From contig NZ_JBEUMS010000001.1 in NCBI RefSeq assembly GCF_040543805.1, positions 248,001 to 312,000 on the forward strand: 64,000 nucleotides of DNA, written 5' to 3'. The first letter of the stretch is position 1. Every line of letters begins with the position of its first letter. Source of the stretch: Arcicella rosea. Lineage in GTDB: Bacteria > Bacteroidota > Bacteroidia > Cytophagales > Spirosomataceae. The position numbers and the translations under genes are program-made. The notes beneath the pieces were generated by a model. That model was given only the letters and a program-made list of their open reading frames with translations, made no database searches and had not been told where the DNA came from. Shown here one piece after another: positions 34,701 through 42,915 of the stretch.

Positions 34701-34890
34701 GTGTAACTACTGCTTTGGCACATACTTCGGCATTGGCACCTGTATATTTTGTTGTAACCGTTACTGCTGGTGGAGCAATATCTGGGAACTGTGTAACGGG
34801 CAGTTGTGTCATTGCTAAAAGCCCTAATAATAGAATTATCAGGGAAATTACGATTGACAGCACTGGCCTATTGATGAATGTTGTAAACAT
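31744..34890 (-). CDS. RND efflux pump of the HAE1 (AcrB-like) type
   Basis: 1048 residues, the usual AcrB length, with 12 membrane helices and two large periplasmic loops. The start FINRPVLSIVISLIILLLGL (20 residues) and the pattern PVTQFPDIAPPAVTVTTKY (19 residues) are typical of HAE1 pumps. The helix-4 proton site reads GIVVDNAIVVVE, where AcrB has D407-D408, so the second Asp is Asn here. It exports hydrophobic or amphipathic compounds using the proton gradient. The membrane fusion protein is encoded 85 nt upstream, the outer-membrane channel 3 nt downstream. Confidence 0.96.
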   Translation of the reverse strand: MFTTFINRPVLSIVISLIILLLGLLAMTQLPVTQFPDIAPPAVTVTTKYTGANAEVCAKAVVTPLERAINGVPGMTYMTSVSGNDGTSIVQVYFQVGTDPDLAAVNVQNRVSTVLDELPEEVIKAGVSTEKEVNSMLMYLNIMTSDTTADEKFLYNFTDINILAELKRIDGVGFADIMGQREYSMRVWLKPDRMTAYNVSAEDIMNALRSQNVEAAPGKIGESSGRKAQSLQYVLRYTGKYTKIEQYENVIIKANPNGEILRLKEVADIEFGSLDYDVLSKENGKPSAAIILKQRPGSNASQVIANVKKRMAELKVATFPPGMDYNISYDVSRFLDASIHEVIKTLIEAFILVALVVFIFLQDFRSTLIPALAVPVSLIGTFFFMQIFGFSINLLTLFALVLAIGIVVDNAIVVVEAVHAKMETEHLDAREATISSMNEISGAIVAITLVMTAVFIPVAFLSGPVGVFYRQFSITMAIAIVISGVNALTLTPALCAIMLKNNHGKPKKVTLISRFFDQFNKKYDGLSDGYKALLGSIANRRVVTFLMLIFFIGATWGTNIFLPSGFIPTEDQGTVYANVTTPSGSTVERTEAVMDEIQKATTEIEAVESISTLSGFSLLTDGSGASFGMGMINLKAWEERKESVDDVVEILKEKTKNIKDASIQFFPPPAVPGYGNASGFELRVQDRTGSGDLQKLQKVTQTFIEELNKRPEIQNAFTSFDASFPQYLINVDNDKAAQKGVSVNNAMDNLQSLIGSFYATNFIRFGQMYKVMIQALPKYRAQPDDILRMYVKNDKGEMVPYSAFIRVERVYGPEQLTRYNMYTSAMINGEPAPGFSSGKAIEAIKEVALEKLPKGYTYDWSGMTRDEILSGDQAIYIFIICLIFVYLLLAAQYESFLLPIPVILSLPTGIFGAFALLLVLGLQNNIYAQVALVMLIGLLGKNAILIVEFAILKQKEGRTPLEAAIEGAVSRLRPILMTSFAFIAGLIPLMTASGAGAIGNRTIGSAAAGGMLFGTVFGVIIIPGLYVIFATMALKKTKKNKKEELILN

Positions 34891-34975
34891 ATTTTTTCGT
34901 CTTTGGATTGATGAAAGATATTTAATCGAAACATTTCAACACTGATAATGTCGATTACAGCTTGAAAGATGATGA

Positions 34976-36094
34976 TTACTTATTTCTTAAATCATCAATA
35001 ATTTTTGTCATCGAAATCATTTCTGGAATGACTTTCATGCCATCTTTCACATTCTGAATACCTTCATAAATAATTCTATCACTTGTTGTAACGCCTGATT
35101 CTATGACATACAAATGTGGGATTCTTAACCTTGGCACTATACTTCTGGTTTGTATTTTATTGTCTTTATCCAACACATACACAAAAATCTTATCTTGAAT
35201 TTCAAAAGTTGATTTCTGCGGAATCACTAACGCACCTTTTACATTATTTTTAATTCTTACTTTACCACTTGAACCATGTTTTAATATTTTTTCAGGATTT
35301 GAAAAACGGGCTCTAAAAGCAATACTTCCTGTATTTTTATCAAACTCTCCCTCAATCGTTTCAATATTTCCTTTATAATTATGTGTTTCGTTGTTCGCTA
35401 AAATCAGGGAAACTTCGCTTTTTGCAGATTCTCTGATGGTTTTAGCAAACTCTAAATATTCTTTTTCAGATACGTTGAAGTAAGCAAATACTTCTTGGTT
35501 GTCTGAAATCGTGGTTAGTAATGTTCCTTCGTCGATTAAACTTCCTATTTTGTTCGGAATTCTATCAACAATACCATCAAATGGTGCTTTGATTTCAGTA
35601 AATGACAATTTCAATTTAGCACTTGTTTCATGCGACTGTGCTTCTTCAATTCTGGCATTCAAAGCATCTAATTTTGCTTTTGCCATTTCATATTCTGTTT
35701 TAGAAACTACATTTTTATCAACCAACAATTTCACATTTTGCAGATTCAATTCTGCTGCTTTTGCTTCTGCAATAGCACTTTTTAGCAATGCTTTTGCCTT
35801 CAAGATTTCTTCTTTATATTCTTGACTACTGATACTAAATAATATTTGTCCTTGCTTTACAAATTTCCCTTCGTCCACATAAATTTTTTCGATATAACCT
35901 TTTACTCTCGCACGAATTTCTACATTCTTGATAGCGTTGATGTCTGACACATAATCATTATTGTACTCTGTATCAATGACGATTGGGTTAGTCGTCGGAA
36001 ATTCTTCTTGTTTTTCTTTACTGTCTTTGTTTGTTGAACATGCCGTCATCAATAAAACAGCACTGAAGCATGTAAGCATGAATACTTTTTTCAT
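34976..36094 (-). CDS. RND periplasmic membrane-fusion lipoprotein (AcrA-like)
   Basis: 372 residues. The lipoprotein signal ends in LMTAC (C19). The lipoyl half-motifs (VEIRARVKGYIEKIYVDEGK, 20 residues, and IKAPFDGIVDRIPNKIGSLI, 20 residues) flank an alpha-helical hairpin (about 95-170) with the coiled-coil SAIAEAKAAELNLQNVKLLV (20 residues), followed by the beta-barrel and membrane-proximal domains. It links the RND pump to the outer-membrane channel. It is the first pump gene, transcribed towards both partners. Confidence 0.94.
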   Translation of the reverse strand: MKKVFMLTCFSAVLLMTACSTNKDSKEKQEEFPTTNPIVIDTEYNNDYVSDINAIKNVEIRARVKGYIEKIYVDEGKFVKQGQILFSISSQEYKEEILKAKALLKSAIAEAKAAELNLQNVKLLVDKNVVSKTEYEMAKAKLDALNARIEEAQSHETSAKLKLSFTEIKAPFDGIVDRIPNKIGSLIDEGTLLTTISDNQEVFAYFNVSEKEYLEFAKTIRESAKSEVSLILANNETHNYKGNIETIEGEFDKNTGSIAFRARFSNPEKILKHGSSGKVRIKNNVKGALVIPQKSTFEIQDKIFVYVLDKDNKIQTRSIVPRLRIPHLYVIESGVTTSDRIIYEGIQNVKDGMKVIPEMISMTKIIDDLRNK

Positions 36095-36387
36095 TACATA
36101 AATAAATTAAGTGAATAAATACATTTGGGTAAATAGAGTGCTTTAGGCAAAACCCAATAAAGTCTTCCTCACTAAAAAAGAGTGAGATGTTTTATCAAAA
36201 ATCAATACGCTATCAGGAAACTTTTCTAGGAGTTTCTGAGATACTGAATAAATTTTCAGTTTTACAATACATTAAGATTTTACGGATCAAAATCTTTCAA
36301 AAAAGAATAGCCATAGCGATAAATCTTCGTAAGGAACGAAGGCTCTATCAATCATTAACACAAATTTTTAAGAAAGTTTTTGGAATA

Positions 36388-36921
36388 CTAAGCCACTAAA
36401 AAAAGGGAGTATTCTGGGGGTGGTGAGTGGAATAAAATAATGACGTCGAGGTAATGAGCATCTTTGTAGATGAAATTACTTTTCGTCTCATGAAGATTAT
36501 TAATATCAAATATAAAAGTATCAGCTGGGCTAAAGATATTACCGATACAAGCTGTTCTGTTACGTTTTGAAGTCTTTGTTTTTTTTTGAACTTGTTGTTG
36601 TTCGTCATCATCCAAATCAGAATCATCAAAACCCAAAATGAGGTTTTCTAATGAGAAAAAATAAGCATGATTACGTAAGGCTTTTAATGACTTGTATCGC
36701 TTTGATGAGTTATTATTGTTTTGGCATGAAAAGCCATTCATTTTAGAGAAATCCTTAGAAGATAATATGGAATTGTTATTTAAAACAACGCTATGTTCAT
36801 CAACAAAAAAACTTAGATTAGTACTATTTTTACTCGCAGATATTGGATTTGTTTTGATGAAGAAAAGTATCAAAAATGTGCATTTAATGCAAAAAAGAAT
36901 ATGTTTTGGGCTTAATTCCAC
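36388..36921 (-). CDS. Small exported protein of unknown function upstream of the efflux operon
   Basis: 177 residues. A probable signal or membrane helix (about 8-24, CIKCTFLILFFIKTNPISAS is its region of 20 residues) is followed by Asn/Ser-rich sequence, an acidic cluster (FDDSDLDDDEQQQ near 99-111), and an end with an ACIGNIF cysteine and FHSPPPE. I do not recognise a family. Size, position before an RND operon and the C-terminal hydrophobic-PPP pattern recall small exported proteins found before RND operons in other Bacteroidota; this comparison is from memory and weak. It lies 293 nt upstream of the fusion protein gene on the same strand. Confidence 0.5.
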   Translation of the reverse strand: MELSPKHILFCIKCTFLILFFIKTNPISASKNSTNLSFFVDEHSVVLNNNSILSSKDFSKMNGFSCQNNNNSSKRYKSLKALRNHAYFFSLENLILGFDDSDLDDDEQQQVQKKTKTSKRNRTACIGNIFSPADTFIFDINNLHETKSNFIYKDAHYLDVIILFHSPPPEYSLFLVA

Positions 36922-37076
36922 AAAAAGTACAAATTCACGTTTAACAAAAATACAATTTTTATCATGAAATCAAAATTTTTAAACTTGATTTTAGACAAAT
37001 CAGAAGAATAATGATACGAATACCCCTGTTTGTTATAAGATGATAAAATTCATCAACATAAGTGTAGCGAAGAGGT

Positions 37077-37340
37077 TTATTTTACCTCTTCATAATCTAT
37101 ATATTCACCTCCATTGAAGTTTTCAGTTCCCTTTCCTTTTTTAGTAGGTACATAATCAACGTCAATTTGTCCTTCTCTTTTATTTTTATGATTAGACGAA
37201 TGTTGAGTACGTTGTTGTTGCTGAAAGTCTTGCTGTGCTTTATTGATTTGAGAAACCACAAATCCTCTAAAAGCCCATTTTAACAAACTTGGAAAAATGA
37301 ATATGATAAATAAAATGATGAGGATGATCTTGATTAACAT
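37077..37340 (-). CDS. DUF4834-like small membrane protein
   Basis: 87 residues. An N-terminal membrane helix (about 3-25, MLIKIILIILFIIFIFPSLL, 20 residues) is followed by a short basic region, a Gln-rich segment and a polar tail with the conserved-looking QIDVDYVP and GGEYIDYEEV. This layout is that of the DUF4834 family of Bacteroidota, which has no known function. A neighbouring 321-nt spacer (37341-37661) before mraY holds only the mraY terminator and no other recognisable feature. Confidence 0.7.
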   Translation of the reverse strand: MLIKIILIILFIIFIFPSLLKWAFRGFVVSQINKAQQDFQQQQRTQHSSNHKNKREGQIDVDYVPTKKGKGTENFNGGEYIDYEEVK

Positions 37341-37606
37341 GATATGCTATGATTTACTAAAAAGATAAAATTAAATAAGTATTTCAACTTACCATTTATG
37401 TGTACGTCATCTCAATACAAAACAAACTTAATGTAATCTCGCTAATTTGCTGTACTGTATTGGTAAGCTTGATTGACTAAACTTCACAAATTAATAACGT
37501 CAAAATTACAAATTAGTTTTTTGTCTCATTATAAAATCTGGAAAGTTTTTACGAATGGTCGTATATTCATGTGAATTAAGAAAAACGTTTACTATAGGTT
37601 AAAAAC

Positions 37607-37640
37607 AAAAAACACTTTCGGCAAACCGAAAGTGTTTTTT
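37607..37640 (-). terminator. Rho-independent terminator after mraY
   Basis: A 15-bp perfect stem (AAAAAACACTTTCGG / CCGAAAGTGTTTTTT) with a 4-nt loop lies 21 nt after the mraY stop codon. A- and T-runs on both sides would let it work in both directions. Confidence 0.9.
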
Positions 37641-37661
37641 GAGAAATCAGTTCTTTAAATG

Positions 37662-38876
37662 CTATCGTAATTTCAAAGTTACTACTGATATTACTACTAA
37701 AAGAATACAGATAATCCAGAAACGGGTTACCAATTTAGCTTCATGGTAGCCTTTTTTCTGAAAATGATGATGTAATGGTGACATCAGGAAAATCCTTCGT
37801 CCTTCACCAAACTTCTTTTTGGTATATTTAAAATAACTCACTTGCATAATTACGGAGAGTAATTCTATCAAGAAAATACCACAAAGTACAGGAATCAACA
37901 ATTCTTTTCTGATTACAATGGCCAAAGTAGCGATGATTCCACCTAACATTAAGCTACCAGTATCGCCCATAAATACTTGTGCTGGAAATGAATTGTACCA
38001 TAAAAAGCCAATACAAGCCCCGACAAAGGCGGCACAAAAAACAGCTAACTCTCCTGAATTAGGAATAAACATTACATTCAAGTACTGTGAAAATACTTTA
38101 TTTCCAGAAACGTAAGCTAGCACTGCTAAACCTATTCCGATAATCATTGAAGTTCCTGCGGCTAATCCATCAATACCATCTGTAATATTGGCTCCGTTCG
38201 AAACCGCCGTAATGATGAAAATCACTGCAATTACATAAACCACCCAAGTATATTCATCTAATCCTAAAAAGTCTGGAATCAGATAACTATAATCAAATTG
38301 GTTGTTTTTCAAGAAAGGTACAGTTGAAATCAGAGCTTTTGAATCGGTAAATTTTTGTACTTCTCCAATGTTCGAAGCAATCTTAGCTTTTTCGTAAAAA
38401 CGTACTTTAATGCCATCGTTGAACCACATCGTTAAACCCACGATTAACCCTAAACCAATCTGACCAACAATTTTGAATTTACCCGAAAGTCCTTCTTTAT
38501 TCTTTTTGAATACTTTAATATAATCATCAATAAAACCTACAGCACCTAACCAAACTGCTGTTACTAATAATAAGATGATGTAAATATTATCAAGCTTGGC
38601 AAACAAAAGTGTAGGCACAATTAATGAAAGCAAAATGATGAATCCTCCCATTGTTGGAGTTCCCTTTTTTTGCATTTGTCCTTCTAAACCTAAATCTCTG
38701 ATGGCTTCGCCAATTTGTAATTTTCTGAGTAAGTTGATAACTGTTTTTCCCCATATCGCCGCAATTCCTAAAGAGGTAATTACCGCTGCAAAAGCACGGA
38801 AAGTGATGTATTGAAACAAACCCGCTCCAGGAAAATTGAAGTGTTTGTCTAAATAATCAAATAAATAATAAAGCAT
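37662..38876 (-). CDS. mraY: Phospho-N-acetylmuramoyl-pentapeptide-transferase
   Basis: 404 residues, ten membrane helices. MraY transfers phospho-MurNAc-pentapeptide from UDP to undecaprenyl phosphate, giving lipid I at the inner membrane. Motifs: KKGTPTMGGFIILLSLIVPT (20 residues), GFIDDYIKVFKKNKEGLSGK (20 residues, catalytic Asp pair), NGANITDGIDGLAAGTS, FMGDTGSLMLGG and the histidine loop MSPLHHHFQKKG. It is the last gene of the local dcw segment; murD, ftsW and murG, which commonly follow, are absent here. A full promoter lies upstream. Confidence 0.97.
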   Translation of the reverse strand: MLYYLFDYLDKHFNFPGAGLFQYITFRAFAAVITSLGIAAIWGKTVINLLRKLQIGEAIRDLGLEGQMQKKGTPTMGGFIILLSLIVPTLLFAKLDNIYIILLLVTAVWLGAVGFIDDYIKVFKKNKEGLSGKFKIVGQIGLGLIVGLTMWFNDGIKVRFYEKAKIASNIGEVQKFTDSKALISTVPFLKNNQFDYSYLIPDFLGLDEYTWVVYVIAVIFIITAVSNGANITDGIDGLAAGTSMIIGIGLAVLAYVSGNKVFSQYLNVMFIPNSGELAVFCAAFVGACIGFLWYNSFPAQVFMGDTGSLMLGGIIATLAIVIRKELLIPVLCGIFLIELLSVIMQVSYFKYTKKKFGEGRRIFLMSPLHHHFQKKGYHEAKLVTRFWIICILLVVISVVTLKLR

Positions 38877-38950
38877 AATAATTTGGTTAGAATGATGGCG
38901 AAAAATTATGAGGACAGACTCAAATAGCTTTTAAAAAATAAAAACAGAAG

Positions 38951-38983
38951 CAAATTTACTAATGTTATTGAGTTTTAAAGCAA
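38951..38983 (-). promoter_or_regulatory. Promoter for mraY
   Basis: On the minus strand TTG (38983-38981), a 22-nt spacer and TAAATTTG (38958-38951) fit TTG-N17-23-TAnnTTTG. The start codon is 74 nt downstream. This would let mraY be transcribed apart from murE. Confidence 0.55.
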
Positions 38984-39026
38984 TATTCAGTTGCTAATCC
39001 TTTATCTCTTTTGTTGAAAACTTTTG

Positions 39027-40487
39027 TTAGTTCGCAAAAGCTTCTTTCAATACTAATCTATCATCAAAATCGTGTTTCACTCCTTGAATGTCCTGATAAG
39101 TTTCATGTCCTTTCCCAGCTACTAAAATAATATCTCCTGCTTGTGCCAAAGTATTTACTGCATAAAAAATGGCTTCTTTTCTATCTTCAATCGTTTTAGT
39201 TTTCTTGAAATCAATCGGCGGAACTCCTTTTTGCATTTGTGCTAAAATCTCCATTGGGTCTTCCTTTCTTGGATTATCGGAAGTCAAGATTACTTTGTTT
39301 GATAAATTACAAGCAATTTTTGCCATGATTGGTCGCTTGGTAGCATCTCTATTTCCTCCACAACCTACTACAGTAATTACTTGTTGGTCATCACCTTTAA
39401 TTTGCTTGATAGTTTTCAACACATTTTCAAGTGCATCTGGCGTATGAGCATAATCTACAATGCCTACTTTTCTGTCTTTAATAGAAACGATTTGTTCAAA
39501 CCTTCCCGGTGCGGTTTTCAAACCAGACATTTCAACCAATACTTCGTCAGGGTCTTCGCCTAACAAAGTAGCTGCACCATAAATTGCCATTAAATTATAA
39601 GCATTGAAAGTACCGATAAGCTGGAAATGTATTTCTCGTCCATCTATTTCCATTTGCAAGCCATAAATACTATCTGAAACGATTCTGCCTTTTACGGTAG
39701 CAAGTGTTTCTAAAGAGTACGTTTTGATACTTGCTTTGGTATTTTGAACCATTACCGAACCACGACGGTCATCTACATTGATTAATGCAAAAGCTGTTTT
39801 GGGTAAAGCATCAAAAAAACCTTTTTTGGCTTTGATATAATTATCGAATGTTCCGTGGAAATCTAGATGGTCATGTGTGATGTTTGAAAAAATTGCTCCT
39901 GCAAAAGTTAATCCTGTAATACGATGTTGCACCACTGAATGCGAACTTACTTCCATAAAAGCATGAGTACAGCCTGCTTGTACCATCTCTGCCAAGAGTT
40001 TGTTTAAACTTACGGCATCGGGCGTGGTATGTGTTGAAGGAATTACTTCTTCATCAATCTGATTCTGAACAGTTGAAATCAATCCACAACGATAACCTAA
40101 TTGACGAAACAAACGGAATAATAACATTACGGTTGTCGTCTTTCCATTAGTTCCTGTGATGCCAACTAATTTTAATTTCGCCGAAGGATTACCATAAAAT
40201 GTAGAAGCTACATAACCCAAAGTTTCTGAAGCATCTTTTACTTGGATATAAGTAATGTTTTCTGCTTGTACTTCAGGTAAATCTTCACAAAGAATTGATT
40301 TCGCTCCCAATCCAATTGCTTTTTCAATAAAAGTATGTCCATCTACTTGTGTTCCTTTTAAAGCAACAAACATTGACCCTTCTATAACTGCACGAGAATC
40401 AATAATAATAGAGGATACTTCTACTGACGAATCACCAATGATAGTAATCGTTTGAATGTTTTTAAAAAGATTGGACAGGATTTGCAT
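39027..40487 (-). CDS. murE: UDP-MurNAc-L-Ala-D-Glu:meso-diaminopimelate ligase
   Basis: 486 residues. MurE adds the third amino acid to the peptidoglycan stem peptide with ATP. The Mur ligase P-loop GTNGKTTT is at 112-119, SSHSVVQHRI and ITHDHLDFHGTFDNYIKAK (19 residues) follow, and TSDNPRKEDP (DNPRKEDP, 404-411) matches the motif that selects meso-diaminopimelate rather than lysine. ftsI lies 164 nt upstream and mraY downstream, both on the same strand, as in dcw clusters. Confidence 0.97.
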   Translation of the reverse strand: MQILSNLFKNIQTITIIGDSSVEVSSIIIDSRAVIEGSMFVALKGTQVDGHTFIEKAIGLGAKSILCEDLPEVQAENITYIQVKDASETLGYVASTFYGNPSAKLKLVGITGTNGKTTTVMLLFRLFRQLGYRCGLISTVQNQIDEEVIPSTHTTPDAVSLNKLLAEMVQAGCTHAFMEVSSHSVVQHRITGLTFAGAIFSNITHDHLDFHGTFDNYIKAKKGFFDALPKTAFALINVDDRRGSVMVQNTKASIKTYSLETLATVKGRIVSDSIYGLQMEIDGREIHFQLIGTFNAYNLMAIYGAATLLGEDPDEVLVEMSGLKTAPGRFEQIVSIKDRKVGIVDYAHTPDALENVLKTIKQIKGDDQQVITVVGCGGNRDATKRPIMAKIACNLSNKVILTSDNPRKEDPMEILAQMQKGVPPIDFKKTKTIEDRKEAIFYAVNTLAQAGDIILVAGKGHETYQDIQGVKHDFDDRLVLKEAFAN

Positions 40488-40524
40488 AATAAATATTTAA
40501 AAGGAATTTTATTTTAATCAGTAC

Positions 40525-40643
40525 GAGTTGTGAATTGTGAGTGATGAATTGCGAGTCAAAAATGTTGATGTACTGTTCTTTTGTAAATTGTTGCTACAAT
40601 TTAACCTCCTAAATTCACAACTCATCATTCACAATTCACAACT
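40525..40643. repeat. Imperfect 30-bp inverted repeat between ftsI and murE
   Basis: The arms 40525-40555 and 40613-40643 pair over about 30 nt with four mismatches (left arm opens AGTTGTGAATTGTGA). The intervening 57 nt contain no gene. The arms are built from iterated words (TTGTGAATT, TGATGAATT) that also occur at 22240 and 58970. It could form a long hairpin in the ftsI transcript. Confidence 0.65.
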
Positions 40644-40651
40644 ATTTACTC

Positions 40652-42766
40652 CTAATTCAACACTAAACCAATGGTTCTATTCTTCGCAGCAATTACTCCC
40701 GGAGGAATGGATTGACTCTTCACTTTCCCAAAACCTGAGTAACTTACTTTAAAGCCTTTGTTTTCTAAAATATAAATGGCATCTCTCAGAGACATTCCTC
40801 TTATATCTGGTACTTTATTTTTAGGATTACTATGTTCTTCATAATGTACTTTACCGCTTTCAGCTTGCATCACTGCCCAACCTTCATTGCTTGGTTTTCT
40901 TTCAATACCAAATTCTTCATTGATTGCTTTAATGTCCGAAGTATGGGCAATCTGCTTCTGACTCGTCAGCTTTACTCCTCCGTTTGCATCTTTTGCCAAT
41001 AATTTGTGCATTTGAATATCACAAGCATAAATCTTATCTGCAATTTCTTTAAACACTGGTGCCGAAGCATCACTTGCAAAAAGAGCTTCTCTTTTTACAC
41101 CTCTCGGATTATCAATCGCTACTACGCAACTGTACTTGGGTGCATCCGCAGGAAAATAACCGATGAATGAAGTATAATACATTCCTTTACGATACTTGCC
41201 ATTAATCAGTTTTTGCGAAGTACCTGTTTTTCCAGCAATTTTATATAAATCATTTTTGATGTTCGATGCTGTTCCTCTTTCTACCACACCTTCAAGCATT
41301 TTTCTTACTTTTTTAAGTGTTTCTTCTGAACAAATCGGGTTTTCATCTACTTCTTGTTTTAGCTTGAAATCATCTTCTACTTTATCCGCTACTCTAGTTT
41401 CTTTTACGATGATGGGCTGAATCCATTTGCCATCATTTGCAATGGCATTATAAAAGGTTAACATTTGAAGGGGCGTCAGTAACATTCCATATCCGATAGA
41501 ATTCCAAGGTAAACCTGTAATATCCCCTTTTTTCGGTGGACTAATTCTTGGAATAGCATCAGGTCTTAATTGAAAATTCAGTCTTTGATCTAAATGAAAA
41601 TCATGTAATTTTTTATAATACTTCTTTTCATTTCCTTTTCCAAAATACTTTAACATCAATTTGGCTGTACCAACATTTGAAGAATGTTCAAAAACAGATT
41701 GGGCTGTTATTGTTCCGTAACCTGTTGTTTTAGAATCTTCCAGAATCTTATCTCCAATTTTTATTTTTCCATCTCCTGTTTCTACTAATTCATCATTAGA
41801 TAGATTCCATTCTTCCATCAAAGCAACCATCGAAGCTAATTTGAATACAGAACCGGGATCGGTCAAACCTAACACTGCATGATTATAAGTTTCTGCATAA
41901 TTAGAAGTATCACGCATTCTAGTAAGGTTGGTCATTGCTTTGATTTCTCCTGTGGCTACTTCCATCACAACTACGCAACCTTTATCTGCTCCCGACCTTT
42001 TCAAAGCTCTCAATAAAGAACTTTCTGCAACGTCTTGAATATTCACATTAATAGTGGTGTGAATATCTAAACCGGGAATAGGAATAGCTTCTTCTCCGCC
42101 ATCTATCGGACGAAAACTTCCTTGTCCTATCTTTTCAAAAATACCTTTACCGGGAACTCCCGCTAATTGACTATCAAAACTGTTTTCAATCCCTACTTTT
42201 TCTTTGTCTTTTTTATAACCAATGGTACGGAAACCCATTTTACCAAAAGGATTATAACGCACATTTACTTTTTCAAAAACTACACCGCCTTTATACTTTC
42301 CTTCTTTGAAAATAGGCCATTTCTTCATCATTTTTACATCTTGAAAGTCAATCAAAGAATTGTTTAAAAGAATGTATCGATCTTTTTCATGACGAGCCAG
42401 ATTAATCATAGAGTAATAGTCTTTCCAATCTTTATCACCATAAAAGTTGGAGAGTTTTTTACAAAGTTCTTCGATTCCATCATCAAAAATCCTTTTGTTT
42501 TTATCTGATAAAGAAACGAGCGGATCGAAACCTAAACGATATTTAGGCAAAGAAGTAGCCAGCAAACTACCATCGTCTGCATAAATATTCCCACGAACAG
42601 CTTCAATCGTTCTTTCACTAACGTATCTGAGACTAGATGCTTTACGCCATTTTTCACCTTCGATATTTTGCAATTGAACAATACGCCAAATGATACCTCC
42701 TGCAAAGCAAAGGATTAGCAAAAACACGAGGCGTAGCCTCATTACTATGTCTTTTTTGATGTTCAT
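40652..42766 (-). CDS. ftsI: Septal transpeptidase (class B penicillin-binding protein) with PASTA domain
   Basis: 704 residues from the ATG at 42766; an ATG at 42802 would add 12 residues. Membrane helix at about 12-28, dimerisation domain about 35-225, transpeptidase about 240-600 with SVFK (306-309), SSN (362-364) and KTGT (513-516). The C terminus (about 648-704) is one PASTA domain (VPDIRGMSLRDAIYILENKG, 20 residues). It crosslinks peptidoglycan at the division septum. The start is preceded by a TATATTTG -7-like element (42826-42833, minus strand). FtsL is not directly upstream; 5.9 kb of other genes intervene. Confidence 0.94.
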   Translation of the reverse strand: MNIKKDIVMRLRLVFLLILCFAGGIIWRIVQLQNIEGEKWRKASSLRYVSERTIEAVRGNIYADDGSLLATSLPKYRLGFDPLVSLSDKNKRIFDDGIEELCKKLSNFYGDKDWKDYYSMINLARHEKDRYILLNNSLIDFQDVKMMKKWPIFKEGKYKGGVVFEKVNVRYNPFGKMGFRTIGYKKDKEKVGIENSFDSQLAGVPGKGIFEKIGQGSFRPIDGGEEAIPIPGLDIHTTINVNIQDVAESSLLRALKRSGADKGCVVVMEVATGEIKAMTNLTRMRDTSNYAETYNHAVLGLTDPGSVFKLASMVALMEEWNLSNDELVETGDGKIKIGDKILEDSKTTGYGTITAQSVFEHSSNVGTAKLMLKYFGKGNEKKYYKKLHDFHLDQRLNFQLRPDAIPRISPPKKGDITGLPWNSIGYGMLLTPLQMLTFYNAIANDGKWIQPIIVKETRVADKVEDDFKLKQEVDENPICSEETLKKVRKMLEGVVERGTASNIKNDLYKIAGKTGTSQKLINGKYRKGMYYTSFIGYFPADAPKYSCVVAIDNPRGVKREALFASDASAPVFKEIADKIYACDIQMHKLLAKDANGGVKLTSQKQIAHTSDIKAINEEFGIERKPSNEGWAVMQAESGKVHYEEHSNPKNKVPDIRGMSLRDAIYILENKGFKVSYSGFGKVKSQSIPPGVIAAKNRTIGLVLN

Positions 42767-42915
42767 TGATATAAGAAATCTGATAGAGAAACGCTTCAGC
42801 ACGTATTTTCACGCTACAATATCCACAAATATACTAAAAATTGGAAATTAGGCTTGAAGAAAGCATGAAGGGGATGAAATGAAAAAAGAGAGTGTTATGG
42901 TGTTACTCAATGTTT

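Noticed and set aside
36187..36399. A 70-codon plus-strand frame in the spacer upstream of the efflux operon
   Set aside because: It is Ile/Lys/Arg-rich with no domain, lies in a promoter-like AT-rich spacer and overlaps the end of the better-supported gene at 36388.
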